From: Gyrodactylus bullatarudis
Lineage: Eukaryota; Platyhelminthes; Monogenea; Gyrodactylidea; Gyrodactylidae
Direction of reading: 5' to 3'
DNA length: 64,000 nt
Assembly: GCA_012064415.1 (NCBI GenBank)
Contig: SSNU01000064.1
Span: 62,001 to 126,000 of the forward strand
The notes below the pieces were generated by a model. The model had not been told where the DNA came from, ran no database searches, and saw nothing but the letters and a program-made list of their open reading frames with translations. Both the position numbers and the translations under genes were made by a program. Each line of letters begins with the position of its first letter. Positions within the stretch are counted from its first letter, which is position 1. Shown piece by piece: positions 1 to 12,622 of this stretch.

Positions 1-906
1 TGATAAGGGGTAATAACAAATAATTGCACAGGAATTATTTTATACAATATGTATGAGTGAAAATACCTTACAATTGAAAATTAATTAGAAACTTTTTTAC
101 AAGCAAAAAATGAAAAATCTGATCTGTCCTCAAACTCCAAATATCAATTTAAGAAGCTTTTTTCTGAAACTTGATCTAAATTTATATCCTTAGATATGCT
201 TAGATCTGACTAGTTTTTTACAAATAATACTCAATACAAAAGTGAGAAAGGAAACAGAAAAAGAGCCGAAGCTAATATCGAAATAATACTTTTGAAATGT
301 TCATGGACTGAATTGATAGTAGTAGATACGGAGACTAGCTGTATAAAGGAGTAAAGCTCAAAATTAGGTCTAAAATTTACATTTCTTATGAATCACACGA
401 TCTAAATTCTAAAAAGATATTTTTCAAAACTCTAATGTAAAGCCTAGACACACGAATATCTATGGAAAGGGAGAGATAGATCTTAATCTTGTATTTCCAA
501 ATGTAACAGAAAAAAGAAAGGCTGAAGTACAAAACTCATCAGGTATTGCAAGAGAGAACGAAAGATCCTTCCAATCAATCATGGAGTGTAAAATTATTTT
601 TTGCACTCGTTAATTTTCCCGAATAAGAGTGTCATTAGGATGAGGTGGAAAATCCGGTGTTTCAGTGGTGAACATTTCCTCTCTATTTGGAATGTTTAAA
701 AGCAGACTAGGGAAATTTTCATCACCCTTTCTTGCCGTATTAGTTGTCCCTGAATCTATTTTTCAAATCAACATTCTTTCTTATCATAAAAATCAAAAAA
801 GTGTAAGAACTGCACCTGTCAGAAGTCGGGTACACCCCCATTTTGACAAGGTTGACAAATTTTGATTTGAGCTTTCCATTCTTTGAAAGGTAAGATTAGA
901 TTTTAA

Positions 907-1396
907 CCCTTAAAGTCCCAGAGAATTTTTTTTCATGACACGCATTTAATTTTTGAATACGCTGATTAAGAATCTATTGTTGTTTCAACGCAATTATTTT
1001 TGGTTCAGAAGTTATCGATCAAAAATCATCCATTTTTTGATCCAAAAAGAGGTTATCTTTGTAGCTTTAGTAGATAGAGTTCAGGCGATTTCATATTTGA
1101 ATTCTAGAGGTATTATTCCTCGATAAAAGTTACTTTACTTTTTATTTATAACCCTGGGAAGTAGCTTTTCAAAAAAACGTTTTAAACAAAAATTAATTTT
1201 TCGAAAAAAATCAACTCTCTTTAAATTAGTATGAGTTTGACGAATGATAGAGCCAAGATATTTGCGTATTCCAGGAGATTACTAACATTCCTATCGAATG
1301 GGGGTGGTAAACGAAGTATTTTCTGAGGCTTGAGTGAATGATAATGAGTTGCTAAAATGACGTGTGGTGGGACTATCACTGTGGAACTTTTAAGGG
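907..1396. mobile_element. piggyBac-type MITE (TTAA-flanked)
   Basis: The element starts CCCTTAAAGTCCCA directly after TTAA (903-906) and ends TGGAACTTTTAAGGG directly before TTAA (1397-1400). The ends are inverted repeats of about 15 bp, and the TTAA target duplication plus CCC/GGG termini are the signature of the piggyBac superfamily. The 490-bp interior has no transposase frame, so it would be non-autonomous. Related termini occur at 46778-47159, 53504-54292 and 62621-63036. Confidence 0.7.
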
Positions 1397-2710
1397 TTAA
1401 ACATTAGAGATAGATTTTGCAAATTTTCGATTTCTAGCCCGGGTCAGAATCTGAATGGGCTCTTCACGAGAATTCGAATGATGTTTAAAACATATGTTCC
1501 GAAATCTATTTATGAGCGGGTTGCAATAGAAACAATGATTTTGTATTAAAATTAACGCGATGAAAAATTTGCTGAATTTGATTTCGGCTTTTTTCTCATG
1601 CTAGAAGCTAAAACATTTTTCTCCTAATCAATCAGTATAAGTAAAATAAGTCATATGGATCAACTATCTAAAGCCTCGAATTCTTTTATGACTACTTGAA
1701 AGTAATACTAATATCAAATTGGAGAGATTTTTCACTAAAAACGGAACTTTGACACTGCCACTTAAATAGAAAAAATAATTTTGGATAAACCAAGAATTCA
1801 TTCTGAACCACATTTTCATCCAGCGAAAATGAAATATAACTTATTAGAATTGAAAAATCTATCCCTGCCAAACATGAGTTGAATAGATACTGTGCTTTAG
1901 AATGTCTTCAAATATTTTAATTTTCTCGCATCATTTTTTATTCTGAGGAATTCTCAAGCTTCATTGAGAGACTAATATGTAGGTATCACGAGACTAATTT
2001 AAATTCAATTCTACTCAAATGTTCCGTTTTTTCAGGCTTATGCCTCTATGCAATGGAGTTTTTAAAGCTTTAAACTGAAAAGCTTTATAAATTATTCATC
2101 CCAGGCATAGATAGGGAGGGAATAATTCAACAATTGAATTCCAAACATGACCTCTTCCCCTTTGGACTCAAATTTGACGGAGAATATGAGCATTCTTTAG
2201 ACTTAGTCATATCTTCCTCAACTCAATCTTTTTCCATGCACTGAGGAGGGAACTTTGTATGTAACAAAATGTACATAAAAACTTGTATAACCATCCTTTT
2301 ATACTGTGGGCAATGGAGTAATAGAAAGATATTTTCTTCTCCACTGGACTCACTCCATTGATATGTAAATTTATCACATTCTTATCTAATTCTGTCTCTT
2401 ACCAATAACTGGACGAGATATGATGATGGCATTGAAACTGTCAAGACTCAAAAACTTTACAGACAGACAGGGAAGAATAAAGAGTCATCTCTCTTTTTTG
2501 TCACCCCACTCATCAGAGTATTTCCCAACAGGTGTAAAAGAGAAATCACACCTAGACAGATTCTAAATCTGAATTAAACGAAAAGGTTTTTGAAATGAAT
2601 GATTTCGGGTCATTCGTAATTATTTTGTTTTACAATATCCAAACCATCAGTCGACCCATCTGAGTTTGCAAACTGCTAGATTCCAAGGCAAGTGTTCTGA
2701 CACTATTCTG

Positions 2711-2721
2711 CCCCCCCCCCC
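2711..2721. repeat. poly-C tract
   Basis: An uninterrupted run of 11 C in otherwise AT-rich DNA. A similar 10-base run is at 58927-58936. Confidence 0.9.
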
Positions 2722-5334
2722 ACAGGTTTCTGATGTTTTTCGAGACCTAGAAATAAGTTTTAAGAGAGATTATTTTAGTAATTCTGCCTAATTTTTAGAG
2801 TTTTATATGATAAACATTATTCTAATCTTTTGGTTCAGTGATTTTTTAACTATTTTAATTGTATGTATAACAGATGAAGAATCTCACATTCACTTAATTT
2901 GTTTCTCTTAGGCTTCAAAAATTTGACTTTATTCAATCGAGTGAAAATCACGGAGAATAGCCCTGTCAGGTAGGTCCTCATGTTTTTACATTAATACAAT
3001 TTCATACATTAGTAGCAGTAAATAAATTTACAACCCTTTCATCTGTTACACAGACTGAATAATATATACTATTAAAAAATAAACAATGATTCAACTCTTC
3101 TAACAAACATTGCTTTTTTTCGTTCTACACTTTTCATTCATCAGTAAGCTTTTTATCAGCTGGAGTAAAAGAATCACAATGAATTAAAAATCCGTGAGAC
3201 TTTCTCATGAAAATATTGCAAGATTATCTGTTTTATAGTTTTTCTGGAACTTTTAATGTGTTGACTCTTTATCGCATGTCTTGACATGTCCTCTCATCTC
3301 TCTTGGAATTGGAGACTAGGCTTAAAATACTCGAATTCTAAAATAGCCAAGAATAGAGAATTTGATTTGAATGAATTTTATTTTTTTAATTGCTCAATTA
3401 TGAAATTTATTTTTCCATAAAAATCAAAATAGTTTAATGGAATTTGGACAGTTGACAGCTCAAAACTATTCCTGTAAAAGTAATTTTGAATCATTCAACT
3501 CTAAAAAAATTAGTCGGAAGATTCAAATCTAAAATGATAAAGGATAACAAAACTTGGGGCTTGGATGATTTTTAGAGTACAATAAAGCTTTAAAAACTCA
3601 ATTTCTCACACTTCTAAATTTTACCCTTGAAAACACGAGTTAAACGAAAAACTAAATGAATTTTTTGTAAAATTATAATACAGTTTTCCACGATATACAG
3701 TATCGTCGGACTGGAGTGGCCAATGAGTTTCGCAACCGACTGTATTTGGAAGAGAACTAAATACTATTTCCAATTTTCAAAATGAGAAAACTAACCCTCT
3801 TTGTTCCCTTGGCCAAAGGATATCCTTTTTTTCTGTAATCCAACTGGTTATATATCCTTTGATTCGGATATCCTTTGTGTCGGATCTCTTGAACAACTCA
3901 GAATATGAATTTAATCAAGACGCATAGAATTTTAATCCTTGAATTATTCTAATTCTTTTTGCGTTTTTGATTTAGATTTTTATGAGAAGAGCGCGAAAAT
4001 CTTTGGTGGGAATTTAAATTGAGAAAATTGATTTTCTTAAGTTTGGGATCAAGAAGGCAATTTTAGCGCTTGAGATTTGTATTTTTGTATCAAAACTAAA
4101 CTTGCTATTATAATATATACGATACGAGCGATATTAAAATTTCATCTAGTCGTTACAATCACATGAACGTTCTCAGCTTTACGTTCTTGTTTGAAAATTT
4201 CGTCGGTCATTCAGATTTAATTAATGGGAGGGGGAGAATTCATTGAAGGATGGGTGTTAATTTAAAAATTCTAGGCTTTGGCAAGTTATAACTGTCATTT
4301 TATATGATTGAATATTCTCTTTTTGTTTTCTTTTGTCGACTCTTTTACTCTTCAAATGTCATATCTCACCAGGAATTCTCAGACAGACACATTTATTATT
4401 AACAATAATAACAATAATAGGTTATTATGAATTTGTATATTATCTTTAAAATATTTAAATTCTTGAATATATGAAAAGAAAAGGCTTGTTCATTTTTAAT
4501 TAATTTTAGTCATGCATGTCTCTTAGCCTGGTAAAATATCACTCAGCTACTCACAAGAATGGATGCATTTTTAATAAACTTTTCCTCTACTCAACAAATA
4601 CAAATAATGATACAGAAATGCATTAGAACAGGTTACTTTCCTCTTCTACTTTCTTCCCATAAATAATCCTACTTTGAATAAGTTTATTATATAAAGTACA
4701 ACTGTATAATGTTACCATTGACATGGTGTAGTCTTGTCTCTGTTTTTACAGCTGAATTTCTTTTAACCCCTCCATGCATCTCCCCTGCTCTTACTGAGTA
4801 GTAATGAGACATTTACACCAAGAGTAAATGAAGATAGACATGGGAACCAGTATGGTAGCAAACAGAGTAGAGAGTAGCAATGTTATTTTTAGAGAAAAAA
4901 AAGTATTTCTTTCAAATACGTTAAAATTTTTACAATATGAATCATTTCAAGTTAAAAAGCTGCACTGCAACATAATAATGACTACCCCCACCACACACAA
5001 ACCAAGAAAAGTGTAGTGTATATTTTAATTAAAATTGTTTCCATTGTTCTTTGGCTCTCTGAATGATTGACACTTGAGTTTTTTATTCATTTTGGAAGAG
5101 AAAAAATAGGAGTCTCTCTCAAAGAAGAAGACTAGACTATACTACTACTGAAGGCTAAACATTTTTGAGAGTAAAATTTGTTTCCGGTTTGTTAAAGCTC
5201 CATAATTATGTTGGTGGAAATGAGTCGATACCATCGTGAGTGAGTATGACAGGAAACACTCCAGGATTAGGTCATTTCCAGGTTGAAATGCATTATTCAT
5301 TCATAGATCAGTGACGTTCTAAACTCTACAACGT

Positions 5335-5673
5335 AAAGTTGGTTGATATGAAGTTGGGAATCTATGGTTTTTAAAGAAATCTCGATATTTTCATCATGAA
5401 TTCGAATTTTAAAGATTTTTTGGAATCCTACACATGTTGGCCACTTATACCAGTTGAAGAAAAAGATTATTGTTTCGAAAAAATGGGATTTTGGCGCCAA
5501 ATTGCAATTTGAAAAATGACGATATTTTTCATAACAATAATTTTTTTCTTCAACTGGTATAAGTGGGCATTATGAGTAGGATTCCAAAAAATCTTTAAAA
5601 TTCGAATTCATGATGAAAATATCGAGATTTCTGTAAAAACCATAGATTCCCAACTTCATATCAATTGGCTTTA
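5335..5673. repeat. foldback (long inverted repeat) element
   Basis: The left arm (about 5335-5475) and right arm (about 5545-5673) are near-perfect reverse complements. For example, GATTTTTTGGAATCCTAC at 5413 is matched by GTAGGATTCCAAAAAATC near 5577. The centre contains TTTTGGCGCCAAATT. The same consensus blocks recur at about 31.2, 33.7, 56.5, 61.8 and 63.4 kb, so this is a dispersed non-coding family, probably MITE-like. I find no transposase and no clear target duplication. Confidence 0.75.
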
Positions 5674-5896
5674 AATGTTTAGTTCACATTTAGGCCTATA
5701 TTTTATCTACCTACTTTGAAGTACATACATGCTATTTATGATAACAGAGAATGAAAACAACTTTTGAATGAATTCACTAAAATTACTTTATAAAAACATT
5801 TAAAACATAAATTCCAAGTATCCTTGATTAGAGATTCGGAAAATTAAAAAACTGCAGGAAATAAATCAAAATCTGGTTCATATTTGAGACAACTAT

Positions 5897-6164
5897 TTAA
5901 CACCGACATCCGCAACCACAGCCACAACAGCCACCACAGCAACCACCGCAGCAACCACCGCCACAGCCACCACATCCACCACAGCCACCACATCCACCAC
6001 AGCCACCACAGCCACCGCAACCACCGCAACCATGGCCGCAGCCACAACCGCAACCCCAGCCATAATCCCAACAGCCTCCCATGCATCCAGTACATATACA
6101 TGGGCATCTAATCAATCAAGTTAATTGAATCTTACCCATTCCAATAACCTCCGCAGCAGACCAT
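5897..6164 (-). CDS. small Gly/Cys-repeat protein (two exons)
   Basis: The model is complement(5897..6107, 6136..6164) and gives 79 residues. Exon 1 encodes MVCCGGYWNG. After a 28-nt GT-AG gap, exon 2 continues in phase with a Cys-rich segment, then a long run of GGC triplets, then CCGG and CGCG units, ending just before a stop. There is no signal peptide, so the protein is probably intracellular. A consensus TATA box lies about 60 bp upstream (see 6214-6224), which supports this strand and start. The composition resembles the CGP-repeat male germline proteins of flies (Mst84D/Mst87F), keratin-associated proteins and metallothioneins. I cannot say which, and repeat composition alone is not homology. 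The plus-strand His/Ser/Asn frame and the Trp/Leu-rich minus frame across the same bases are shadows of the triplet repeat. If the 28-nt intron is wrong, no ATG start exists for this frame. Confidence 0.6.
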
Positions 6165-6213
6165 TTTGCTAAATTCACTCTTTATCTTGAATCATTTCGC
6201 TCTTCCACTGCTC

Positions 6214-6224
6214 TTTATATAACG
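6214..6224 (-). promoter_or_regulatory. TATA box of the Gly/Cys-repeat gene
   Basis: The minus strand reads GTTATATAAAGAG, a near-perfect TATA box. It sits about 55 bp upstream of the ATG at 6164, which leaves room for initiation about 30 bp downstream and a short 5' UTR. Confidence 0.55.
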
Positions 6225-7267
6225 AGGTCCGTTGAGAAATGTGAATTCAATTACCAGTTATCGCTAGTAGTAATGTTGATATCGGTTTCCAATGTATGTT
6301 TATCAAGAACTACTTGTTTCTAATTAATTTGTATGAATTGTACAATTCTAACGAGAAATCATTCATTAGTATGTGAAATATGAAATTTAACACGATAGAA
6401 TTTGTGTGTGCAAAACAGTTTTTATGTAGTTTCATTCAAATTCTCAACCAAACAATGAAGAAAAGGGCTTGTTTTCATTGTGATTCATTCATCAGATAAA
6501 AGTACTATATTTTCATATTGTATTTTTGTGAAAAAGGGAAAATGATGTAGTCAGATGTTCTGACTCCACATCTCGTTCACATCTTTTGATCATTCCAAAA
6601 ACAAAGATTAGTCCTCTGAAATAGGATCCTAATTGAACCCTCGTATAACTGAACGATAATCAACTCTATAAATGACTTCGGGCTTAGCACTAAGGATCGG
6701 GCTCTAAAATATCAAAAGCCATGAAGAACTGTAAATGTTGTATTTCCTCAAAAAGTTTGTCATGGCTTCTAGCACAAGACCTACCCTTCTTTCTTCCACA
6801 CTCCTTTCCACTTGTCCTGTCTTGGCCCATAGAGATGGCAAATATGTATCCGATCTTCCATCCCTCAATCAAGATATAATCTCAGACAAGGGAGTTGGTT
6901 TTCTATTCTGCCTCACACTATACTCCCCTTAAGAGCGAGACTCCAGATCAGTTCTTTTAATTTAAAAAGAAATTAAACTATCTTATTCATTTTATACCAG
7001 ATTCGCATGATTATTTCTGTAAATAACGTAATTTATGAATAAAACTCTATTATTATATTATTAAAACATTTTTAGTCATGACTACTTCGAAGTATGTAGC
7101 TACAATTCGCTAATTTTTTAGTAGAATATCTACTTGGCCAATAAAAATGTTTCTAATGGCAGACCAATGAGCGTACTCCTGCCCATACTCATTCCCAATT
7201 CTCAAAAATTATTATCCCTATTTCTGTATACCTCTTGGGTGAAAAAGAAAAAAACCTTTTCCCAGAT

Positions 7268-10161
7268 ATGAATATTCTCTTATTTATTTTTGTAAACTTG
7301 ACTTTCTCATTGAATAAAAGTACAATTACGCGTAGATATCAGACCTCTACGGAGAAAGAACTCATCAGGAGTATTTACAAGCGTTATGAAACTGTTGGCA
7401 AATTCGGTCGTCCAGTTAAAAATGGTACCAGTCCAATAGAAATCAAATATGAGCTGTCTCTCATACAAATTTTGAGTCTTGATGATAGCTCACATGTCCT
7501 CACAACATCATGCTGGCCAAAATTTGTAAGCAAACTCATTCATATTTTTCATGACAGGGCCAAGATAAATTATCTTAGATAACTGAGAAATCTTTTTTGA
7601 ATTTTTCACTTTATTCTCACTCTATTCTGTGATTATAGAAATGGAAGGATGAACTGATCAACTGGAATCCAGCAGATCATAATGGTATCAGAGTGGTCCG
7701 AGTTCTCAACGATAAAATATGGACTCCGGACATCCTATTATATAACAAGTAATTTATTCGTCTTTAAAATTGCTGACTGGCGCATAAAAAATAGTATTAT
7801 TTGTTAAACTACTTCAAAGTAATTATCCTTTTATTTTTTTATAGTGCAGATGAACGTGAACATAACTTGAGGTCAGCTAACGTAGTACTTGATCATAGCG
7901 GCGAAACACTCTGGGTGCCTCAAAGCCTCTACAAGAGCTCTTGCAGTGTTGAGCTCATGTACTTTCCCTTTGATACACAATTCTGTGTGTTGGAGTTTGG
8001 CTCTTGGAATTACGATGATAGCAAACTTAGGTTGTCCTTCGACACTGGAAATAAAATTGATTTCACCGATTACATGCGCTCAAACGAATGGGTCACTGAT
8101 GGAGATATTTATCCCATGTCATCAGGAAAGAATTTTACAGACACACGCCTCTCTGGAATCAAGATGAAGCGTAAAGTACGCGGCTATGATCCAATTTCGA
8201 AGCGGCTGATCGACAAGGAATATGATGTTGTCCAATTTCGACTCAGTTTGCGAAGGAATTCCGGCTTTTACTCGTCCATACTGGTCATTCCATGCTTGTT
8301 ATTGAGTTTTATGACGTTGGTCTTATTCTGGCTACCTCCCGATACTTCAGCCAAGTTAATGTTGGGTAAGAATTATATTCTCTCCTTTCTTAAAATTCAA
8401 CAGAAAACCATCAATAAACCTGCAAACATCAAGTTAACCATCTGCTAGTAATCAATAGCTATTAGTAATTAAAAATTATTTCTTATTTCTCGTATAACTG
8501 CTAAAGAATGAATTATGAGTATGAAAACCCAATGCTCAATACATTAAAAAGTTATCTGTTGTAAATTAAAATGAAAAATGTACAATAAAAAGTAGTGTTC
8601 AGTTCACCAAAATGTTCGTCAACTCTTGTGAGACTGGGAAATATTTGACCCATTTGAATAGTAGTGAAACTTTGATCGATGGTTTTGTTATACGAGTACA
8701 GGCGTTTGTTTCAATGTTTTCTTTCAATTTTAGGAGTCAATATATTTGTATCATTCTTCATCCTCCTGCTACTCCTTGCTGAGAGTACCACGTCAGAGAT
8801 AAAAAATTTCCCAATTATCGGTAAGTCAACCTGTGTCTATACAACCTCATTTGAGCACTAATGATTTGAGCTTTGCAAATAAGGCATCGATTTTGGTCAA
8901 CAGCTCACTCCTTCTAAAAGATAACAAGTATGTTAATCGTATCATGAGTGTTTTTCCCGACAAAGAACTTTAATGAACTGAATTCATTCATTGAGTCATT
9001 GAGTCCATAGGGGATTTTTTGGAATCCTGATTCTGATGCCTACTTGTACCGTTTGAAGAAAAAAAGTGAAGCATAAGAACCGATTTGGTATAATTGATTA
9101 TTTTTGTCTAATCATGACCCCGATAAACCTCTTTTGACCATTCTGACACTGAAATTTCAGTTCAAAGTTCAAAAAGACGGGAATTCTGTGTCAAAAGTAG
9201 GCAATATGAATCTTAAAATTAGCTTCACATTTGCATAGATTATTCCTTCCTTTTTTGTTTAGGCCATTTTTACTTTTTAAACATGTGCTTTGTCGTCATG
9301 ACTTCGTTTATGGCCACCTTCGTCAACAACATTCACAAATACAACATCCGCTTCCAAAAGGTACCCAAGTTCATTGAATGGTTGGTCATTGAGAAGCTGG
9401 GTAAGATTTTCCTCGTCTCCAGTTTGCTTAACTTTCCAAGGGACTGTGTCAAGAAGCCATTGAATCGTACTCCCCCCGGACTACAGAGTGGATTAGAATA
9501 CGATGGTGTTTTGCTGAAACACGACAAGAAACCTCAAAATGCCCATATTTCCCAATGGTAAATCCTCTATCAGTCAATTAATCCAGTTTTCACATTCAAT
9601 AGTGCTATGCTCCCTTCTATAATTTAATTTTTCACTTCTACTCAGATTCTCTAGTGATATATTGATGAAACCAGTAAGAATCTACAGAATCTGTGCAGAA
9701 TCATAAGAGAAGATCTTTAATAGTTGAGGAGATAACTTGAGGAATTCAAAAGTTTTTTCTGTAAATTTTCATTTGATAAACGTTTAATTAAATCATCTCA
9801 CAGCCCAGACAAGGTGAAGAGAGATATTCAAATTTGTGACATTAAAAAGACACTCAGTGTCCACTCACTGAAGGATTTAGGGAGGAACATTCGTCAATTG
9901 AAGTTGCAAGCTACTCACTTTGCTGATCGGATACAGGCCAATATCGATGAGAATATGATACACAGGAAAAAGTGGAAGACAATAGCCCTCATATGTGATA
10001 GAATATTCCTCATTGTCTATATTTCCTGTGTGGTCTTTAGTATCATCTTTTTGTTACCATCTGATGTGTACATGAAAAAATTGTTAGATGAACGATTGGA
10101 AAAGTTTAATCCCCAAGGTAATGGAACTTGGACAACGAAATGTTCCTTCAATTTCCAATAA
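7268..10161 (+). CDS. nicotinic acetylcholine receptor-like subunit, non-alpha, atypical pore
   Basis: The model join(7268..7525, 7639..7748, 7845..8365, 8734..8820, 9263..9557, 9804..10161) has GT-AG introns and closes in frame at 542 residues. A signal peptide (MNILLFIFVNLTFSL) supports the start at 7268 over an in-frame ATG 33 bp upstream. The N-terminal ligand-binding domain has WTPDILLYN (about 113-121) and a Cys-loop with 13 residues between C156 and C170. There are no adjacent cysteines in loop C, so it is not an alpha subunit and probably needs a partner. Four membrane segments follow: M1 (FYSSILVIPCLLLSF), M2 (VNIFVSFFILLLLLAES), M3 and a C-terminal M4 (IFLIVYISCVVFSII). The segment before M2 reads S-A-K where cation channels have G-E-K, so the intermediate-ring Glu is replaced by Ala. 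The stop codon overlaps a poly(A) signal, AATAAA at 10157-10162. Family assignment is firm; ion selectivity is open. Confidence 0.9.
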
Positions 10162-12622
10162 AGATGTTTTACATATTAACTGTTCTTATTCTTTTTGTCA
10201 TACTATTCAAAATTACAGCTAGAAAGTCAGTTTTAAATGAATTTAGTAAAATTATGTAATCCATTTCGTCTACTCGTAAGTATTTCAGTTATAACAGCTG
10301 GGAAATTGATTGTGAGTCAATATAAAGTCTAATTTAGGGTTCAGTACAAGGCGTCTAACTGGATGAAAAAAATATTTTCTAATCAAAGGCAATGATAAAA
10401 TAATTTTTACAAACAGCTCATATTGATTGATTCGCTCAATTATAATAATATGAATAAAAACTACTCATGAGTAAACATAGAGAGAATAATTTTCACGATT
10501 TCATTCATAATTATATTCTTACCTCAGTACTGTACTATGACTTAAGTATACTATGCAATCATATCAAAGTAGACAAAAGAACAAGTGTAGTTGTTGAAAT
10601 TTCAAGTGTATCGATTCGTAAATCCTTGTTAAAATTCTATACTTTTTTCTCTTATTATTTATACAAGGTTATAGTGTTGTTTAGTTTGAGTTTAGACAAT
10701 AATAATATAAAGTTGACAAGTTCGCCGAAGAATAAATTATATTTTCGTAGTCTACTAGATAGTAATCTGAGTTATTTTTTCAAAACATTTTCCTTGTCAA
10801 TGCAAAAGTCGCTTTTATTTAAACCTATAGTTAAAAACGTTCAAATCGTAATAGGTTAAGGTAGTAGCCATAAGGCGTAATTTCATTTTAATACGTACCT
10901 ACTTATTAGTAAGTTGCTAAATTTATAATGAATTTATTGAAAAGAAATAGTGGTTTTATATTGAATGAAACATTATTGCTAACCAAGGCTTTAGAGCTAT
11001 AGTCACAAGTTACTGGGCGTATTTTTGGTTAGATATATTTATAAACGTTTTTTTACCACAAAAAATTTAGTCCATTCAATCATGTTCTAATGAATGTTAA
11101 TTTGTACTTATGTTCATTGAAATGTGTAGGAATTTTCTCATGACGAAAATTGTACAGTATAATGAAAATATCCGTAAAAAATAATTTTTTACACACTGAA
11201 AAGTTTTTCTAGGAAAGTCCATGTATTTTTCTTGTCAGATAATTCACTTGTATCCTTTTTACATCAGCATCATCTACTTACGAGTAACTTTCATTCATAT
11301 CTTCAAAGTTTTCAATACGTTTATATAATAATAATAATAATATAATTAATAATATAAACCGCCTTTTATTTCCACTATGTTACATTACATGTTACTACTA
11401 CAGAAATGAGTGAAACCTTTTTGAGTCAAGTCGGATAGAAAAAAAGGATGAAAGAAGACGTTCACATGCAGATCATTGCACTTCTAGGCAAGTATAGTAG
11501 TTCAAGTAGTATTAGCAGTACTATATTTACGTGATGAGGAATGAAAAATGAATTGAAAAAGAATGAGAATTCTGTAGTGTACACACTGTGTGTACAGAGA
11601 GTTCAACATCCATCCATCCATCTCTGTTTTTAATATAATGTGAGGGGGAATTCCACACTAACTTATAATAATGATAATACAGAGGGAATTGAATATTCAA
11701 ATTTCAGGACTAAAATGAGTGAGGAAGAGAACACACAACAGTCTGCCCTGACCAACAAAAACACACGGCCGACCAAGCTCTCTTTCGTTCTCTCTTGCTA
11801 TATCTCTCTCACTATATGCTATAATGCTGATTCACGCGCGACGGGATGTACCAACGCCAAAAGCGATAAGCCTTAGCTTTGTGAATCAATGGGTAGTTCA
11901 GTTAATAACTTTGAAGGGTTATTTATTAATGGCTATATGGAAACTGGGGTATATATTCAAATTATACAATAAAAATTATATGATTCGTATTCAGTTTTAG
12001 AAACTAGAAATGAATCTGATGTTAATTTCTCAAAATTATTTTTAATTCTCATAAAAATTTATAAATAAAGGTTAAGAAAATAAACTTTGTTAATAAAGTG
12101 AACTACGAGATTACTGGAATGATGGTATCGTACAACCTTATAAAAAATTTTGATAGATCTATGTATTATAATCAATTCATGTAACAAGTGTCATAACTTT
12201 TTAAATTGTGAAGATATCAAAAAACAAATTACTTATTTATAATCAGCGTTAAATTTTGATCTAGAATCATACTTTAATTTTAAATTTCCATTCATAAATA
12301 AAAGATTTGTTATATTGTTTAAATGATTTAATTCTTTTTATAAATCAGCCTATCATAAACGACATGACGGTTAACCAACTAACTTACTCTGTATAATGCG
12401 CGCTCACTTCTAAATTCAAGTATTTTCAAGAAACTCTACAATCACGTGTTACCAATTCGGGATTTTGAGAAGATCCCTTGAATTCCTTCAATCTATCTCA
12501 CCCACAGAACGTCAAAGTTGTACAGATTTTTGGAATATGCACTCTGGATTTATTTCTTTGTTCTTTATGATGAAAATTTGAATTGTTTTTTATAAAAATA
12601 TCCATTTTTACACAAAATCAGA
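10162..12622. other. intergenic region between the receptor and ARID genes
   Basis: AT-rich DNA. A 130-codon frame at 10467-10859 lacks any domain and lies just behind the receptor's poly(A) signal. At about 11.6-11.9 kb the sequence becomes locally richer in CpG (CGGCCGACC, CACGCGCGACGGG). This could be the promoter or 5' UTR region of the ARID gene, but I see no definite core promoter. A short TAA-rich repeat lies at about 11325-11358. Confidence 0.45.

Larger units (their letters stand above)
1..5896. other. gene-poor intergenic DNA
   Basis: I see no supportable gene here. All open frames are short, start and end arbitrarily and carry no recognisable domain. The stretch contains a piggyBac-type MITE (907-1396), a run of 11 C (2711-2721), and a foldback element (5335-5673). 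The rest is AT-rich sequence without structure I can name. Confidence 0.6.

Noticed and set aside
5844..6111. His-rich plus-strand frame and Trp/Leu-rich minus-strand frame over the triplet repeat
   Set aside because: Both are alternative readings of the same GCC/GGC-type repeat. Only the Cys-Gly minus frame gains a sensible start with a TATA box, and its stop follows directly after the repeat.
10467..10859. 130-codon frame behind the receptor gene
   Set aside because: No domain, AT-driven composition, no promoter, and located just past a poly(A) signal; probably chance.
11640..11876. 78-codon frame with scattered CpG
   Set aside because: No domain or conserved pattern; more likely promoter or 5' UTR sequence of the ARID gene than a protein.
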